Source: Mycobacteroides abscessus ATCC 19977
Lineage (GTDB): Bacteria > Actinomycetota > Actinomycetes > Mycobacteriales > Mycobacteriaceae
NCBI RefSeq assembly: GCF_000069185.1
Contig: NC_010397.1
Location: 4,588,001 to 4,652,000 of the forward strand
Reading direction: 5' to 3'
DNA length: 64,000 nucleotides
In this document: one piece after another, positions 62,138 through 64,000 of the stretch
How the letters are laid out: each line of letters begins with the position of its first letter
How positions within the stretch are numbered: the stretch's first letter is position 1
Made by a program: the position numbers and the translations under genes
Notes under the pieces: model-generated
What the model was told of the DNA's origin: nothing
Databases searched by the model: none
What the model saw: the letters and a program-made list of their open reading frames with translations, nothing else

Positions 62138-63267
62138 TTCTGCCCCATCGCCGCGAGACCGTCGAGCACATAGGTCAATCCGAAATCGGGTCCGTAGTCT
62201 TGCAAGGTTCCTGTGCTGCAACCCAATTGGCGCAGACCCATCAGGTTGCAGATCTCCTTGGCGGCCTGGGTGTCGAACAACAGCCTGTCCGCCGGCACGT
62301 GGGCCCGCACCACATTGTTGACCGGGTCGATGATGTTGTAGACGTTGTCCGCCATCAATGGAAGCAGGTCGAACCCCTCCGAAAGCTCCCGCCGGTTGTC
62401 GTACACGGCCTGAGCGATTTGGCTGGAATTACCCACCGATTGCTTGATGGCATCGCGGTTCTGTTCGAGAAGTGAACCAGCCTGCAGCAGAATGTTGTTC
62501 AGTTGCTTGCCGGTGGTGCCGGAACCCAGCTGTTCCTGGTCGAGCACCTGGGATAACTGCCGCACCGTCGAGGAAAACTCACGGATGTTCTGGTCATTGC
62601 GTGCCGATGCTTCGAAAAGCGAGCTGAGACGGGTGACGATTTTAGTCAGCTGATCACGGGTCATCGCGCCGCCGTCCGCACTCAGCCGCAGCGCCTTGGA
62701 CAACTCGTCAAGGGATGACGTCATCAACTCACCGTTGCCCGAGAGTGCGTTTGTGCTGTTGTTGATGAGGTCCGCCAGCGGTCCGGCGCCCTTGCCGTCG
62801 CCCTTCATGGCCTTTGACAGCCTGTCGATCATGGCCAGCACACGATCGAACTCGACGGGTGTCTTCGTGCGGTCCAGCCCAATGATGTCACCATTTTTGA
62901 GCGTGGGCCCGCCGCGATAGACGGGGGTGAGCTCGATGTGACGATCCGTCAGGATCGATGTGGACACCGTGACAGCCTTGGCGTCGGCGGGAACCTTGAC
63001 CGTCGAATCAATCGTGAACTCCACCTCCATGTACGTCCCGCGCGAGGTGATCTTGGTGACCTTGCCGATCGGCATGCCCAATACCGAAACCTTGTTGTCC
63101 GGGTACAGGCCCGACACCGACTCGAACTGAGCCGTGATGGTGAGCCTGTGGCTCCTGTCACGCAGGTAGGTCCAACCGAAGGCTCCTGCCACCACCGCGA
63201 TTACGATCGCCAGTGCTCCGGCGATCCACAGCGTGCGTCGTGTCCCAGTGCTCAGCGATGCGCTCAT
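62134..63267 (-). CDS. Mce family protein MceD (second mce operon)
   Basis: This is a 377-residue MCE protein with one N-terminal helix (RTLWIAGALAIVIAVVAGAF) and the MCE domain (DNKVSVLGMPIGKVTKI), ending in the same DYGPDFGLTYVLDGLAAMGQ as its counterpart at 6200-7327. ATG 63267 overlaps the mceC stop (ATGA). Confidence 0.92.
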   Translation of the reverse strand: MSASLSTGTRRTLWIAGALAIVIAVVAGAFGWTYLRDRSHRLTITAQFESVSGLYPDNKVSVLGMPIGKVTKITSRGTYMEVEFTIDSTVKVPADAKAVTVSTSILTDRHIELTPVYRGGPTLKNGDIIGLDRTKTPVEFDRVLAMIDRLSKAMKGDGKGAGPLADLINNSTNALSGNGELMTSSLDELSKALRLSADGGAMTRDQLTKIVTRLSSLFEASARNDQNIREFSSTVRQLSQVLDQEQLGSGTTGKQLNNILLQAGSLLEQNRDAIKQSVGNSSQIAQAVYDNRRELSEGFDLLPLMADNVYNIIDPVNNVVRAHVPADRLLFDTQAAKEICNLMGLRQLGCSTGTLQDYGPDFGLTYVLDGLAAMGQK

Positions 63268-64000
63268 TGGCAGTCCTTGAAGTACGGAATCATATTGAAC
63301 TGCTTGGCCCTTCCGCTGATCGCGCACATCCACGAGTCCACGGCCAGGCCACCCGGGGCGCTCAGCTCGAGGGCGTTGCCGTAGCCCGTGAGATTGGTGA
63401 AGTTACGTGCGGCGACCGCGGTCACCTGTAGCAGACTCCGGAACAAGTCGTCGTGGCCACCGATCAAATTGCTGAATGTCTTCACGTCGGCGATGAGCTT
63501 GTCGACAGCACCCCGATCCTTGACCACGATCTTGTTCAGCACATCCACCAGCTCGGTGACCGCGCGCATCATCGAGTGAAAACTTGCTTGCCGGGAAACG
63601 AATTCACCCAGCAGATCACGGCCCTGGACAATCAGCTTGCCTATGTCTCCCTGCTGCCGGTGCAGGGTGCCCGCCACCAGTTCCGTGCTGGACAACAATG
63701 TGCCGATCTGGTCGCGGCGATGCGATATCACCGAGGACAGCGTCTGGATGTTCTCCATGGCTTGTGGCAGTACCGCGGGCAGGCCCTCCAGTTGTTTGGC
63801 CAATATCGCTGTCGATTCCGCAATCTTGTCGGCGTCCACTTGCTCGAACGTCGACGTTGCGTCCTGCAGGGTCGCCTGCAGGTCATAGGGAACCTCGGTA
63901 TGTGCCAGATCGATGCGGCGGTTGGGCAGGGTCCCGTCACCGCCGTTGCGCAGCTCCACATACTGATTGCCCAGGATCGTGGTGATCTTGATCGATGCCC
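63264..64000 (-). CDS. Mce family protein MceC (second mce operon), 5' truncated by window edge
   Basis: This is the C-terminal part of an MCE protein. The frame remains open to the window edge (ASIKITTILGNQYVELRNGG, matching ASIRVTTILGSRYLDLRP in the first operon). It ends FNMIPYFKDCQ. The rest of this operon (mceB, mceA, yrbE pair) presumably lies beyond 64000. Confidence 0.9.
   Translation of the reverse strand, partial: ASIKITTILGNQYVELRNGGDGTLPNRRIDLAHTEVPYDLQATLQDATSTFEQVDADKIAESTAILAKQLEGLPAVLPQAMENIQTLSSVISHRRDQIGTLLSSTELVAGTLHRQQGDIGKLIVQGRDLLGEFVSRQASFHSMMRAVTELVDVLNKIVVKDRGAVDKLIADVKTFSNLIGGHDDLFRSLLQVTAVAARNFTNLTGYGNALELSAPGGLAVDSWMCAISGRAKQFNMIPYFKDCQ

Overview
The window is GC-rich actinobacterial chromosome. 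Several things identify it as a rapidly growing mycobacterium, most likely of the Mycobacteroides abscessus/chelonae group: a partial mmpL3, mmpL11, two mce operons with yrbE permeases, a WS/DGAT acyltransferase, a RicR-type copper sensor, an Eis2-like acetyltransferase and a SigG-type sigma factor. Much of the order matches, from memory, the M. tuberculosis segment Rv0182c (sigG) to Rv0206c (mmpL3). Extra blocks are inserted into that backbone. I saw no tRNA, rRNA, CRISPR array, insertion sequence or phage gene. The assignment rests on gene content and order, because no database search was possible.

Layout. 1-977: 3' end of mmpL3. 1159-13168: DUF2339 membrane protein, then (all on the minus strand, transcribed leftwards) a complete mce operon yrbEA-yrbEB-mceABCDEF closed by a TetR regulator, with its control region at 12719-13168. 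13169-16218: AI-2E-family permease, sensor kinase and NarL-type regulator. 16279-26332: hydrolase, membrane adenylate cyclase, UPF0104 protein, YceI, DUF3054, heme-binding secreted protein, mmpL11, a small XRE-like protein and a dispanin-like protein. 26329-32412: eis2-like gene with a WhiB7-type promoter, CoA-binding protein, two Mce-associated membrane proteins, M13 protease (Zmp1 type) and an L,D-transpeptidase. 32638-38040: leucine-degradation operon fadE19-accA1-accD1 with its divergent TetR repressor. 38037-42280: ricR, a DUF305 lipoprotein, WS/DGAT and ilvD. 42277-50460: TetR/aldehyde dehydrogenase pair, O-methyltransferase, metallohydrolase, DUF2786 protein, monoacylglycerol lipase, DUF3556 protein and sigG. 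50457-59671: secreted M1 peptidase, VOC protein, a LemA gene between two related genes, fadD-like ligase, NDMA-type alcohol dehydrogenase, pirin and a secreted phosphodiester glycosidase. 59679-64000: a second mce operon (mceF, E, D and part of C), cut by the window edge.

The common theme is the mycobacterial envelope and lipid metabolism: mycolate and lipid export (MmpL3, MmpL11), lipid import (two Mce systems plus Mce-associated proteins), lipid storage and hydrolysis (WS/DGAT, monoacylglycerol lipase), cell-wall cross-linking, and stress, drug and copper responses.

The non-coding DNA is informative. I could read candidate operators for WhiB7, RicR, KstR and BkaR, and palindromes for other TetR regulators. 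A recurring leaderless arrangement, a TANNNT hexamer 6-7 bases before the start codon, fixes a dozen start sites. Hairpins sit just after several stop codons. Three of them have loops of exactly 35 bases, and two of those three also share arm sequence. Six convergent gene pairs overlap by exactly four bases at their stop codons.
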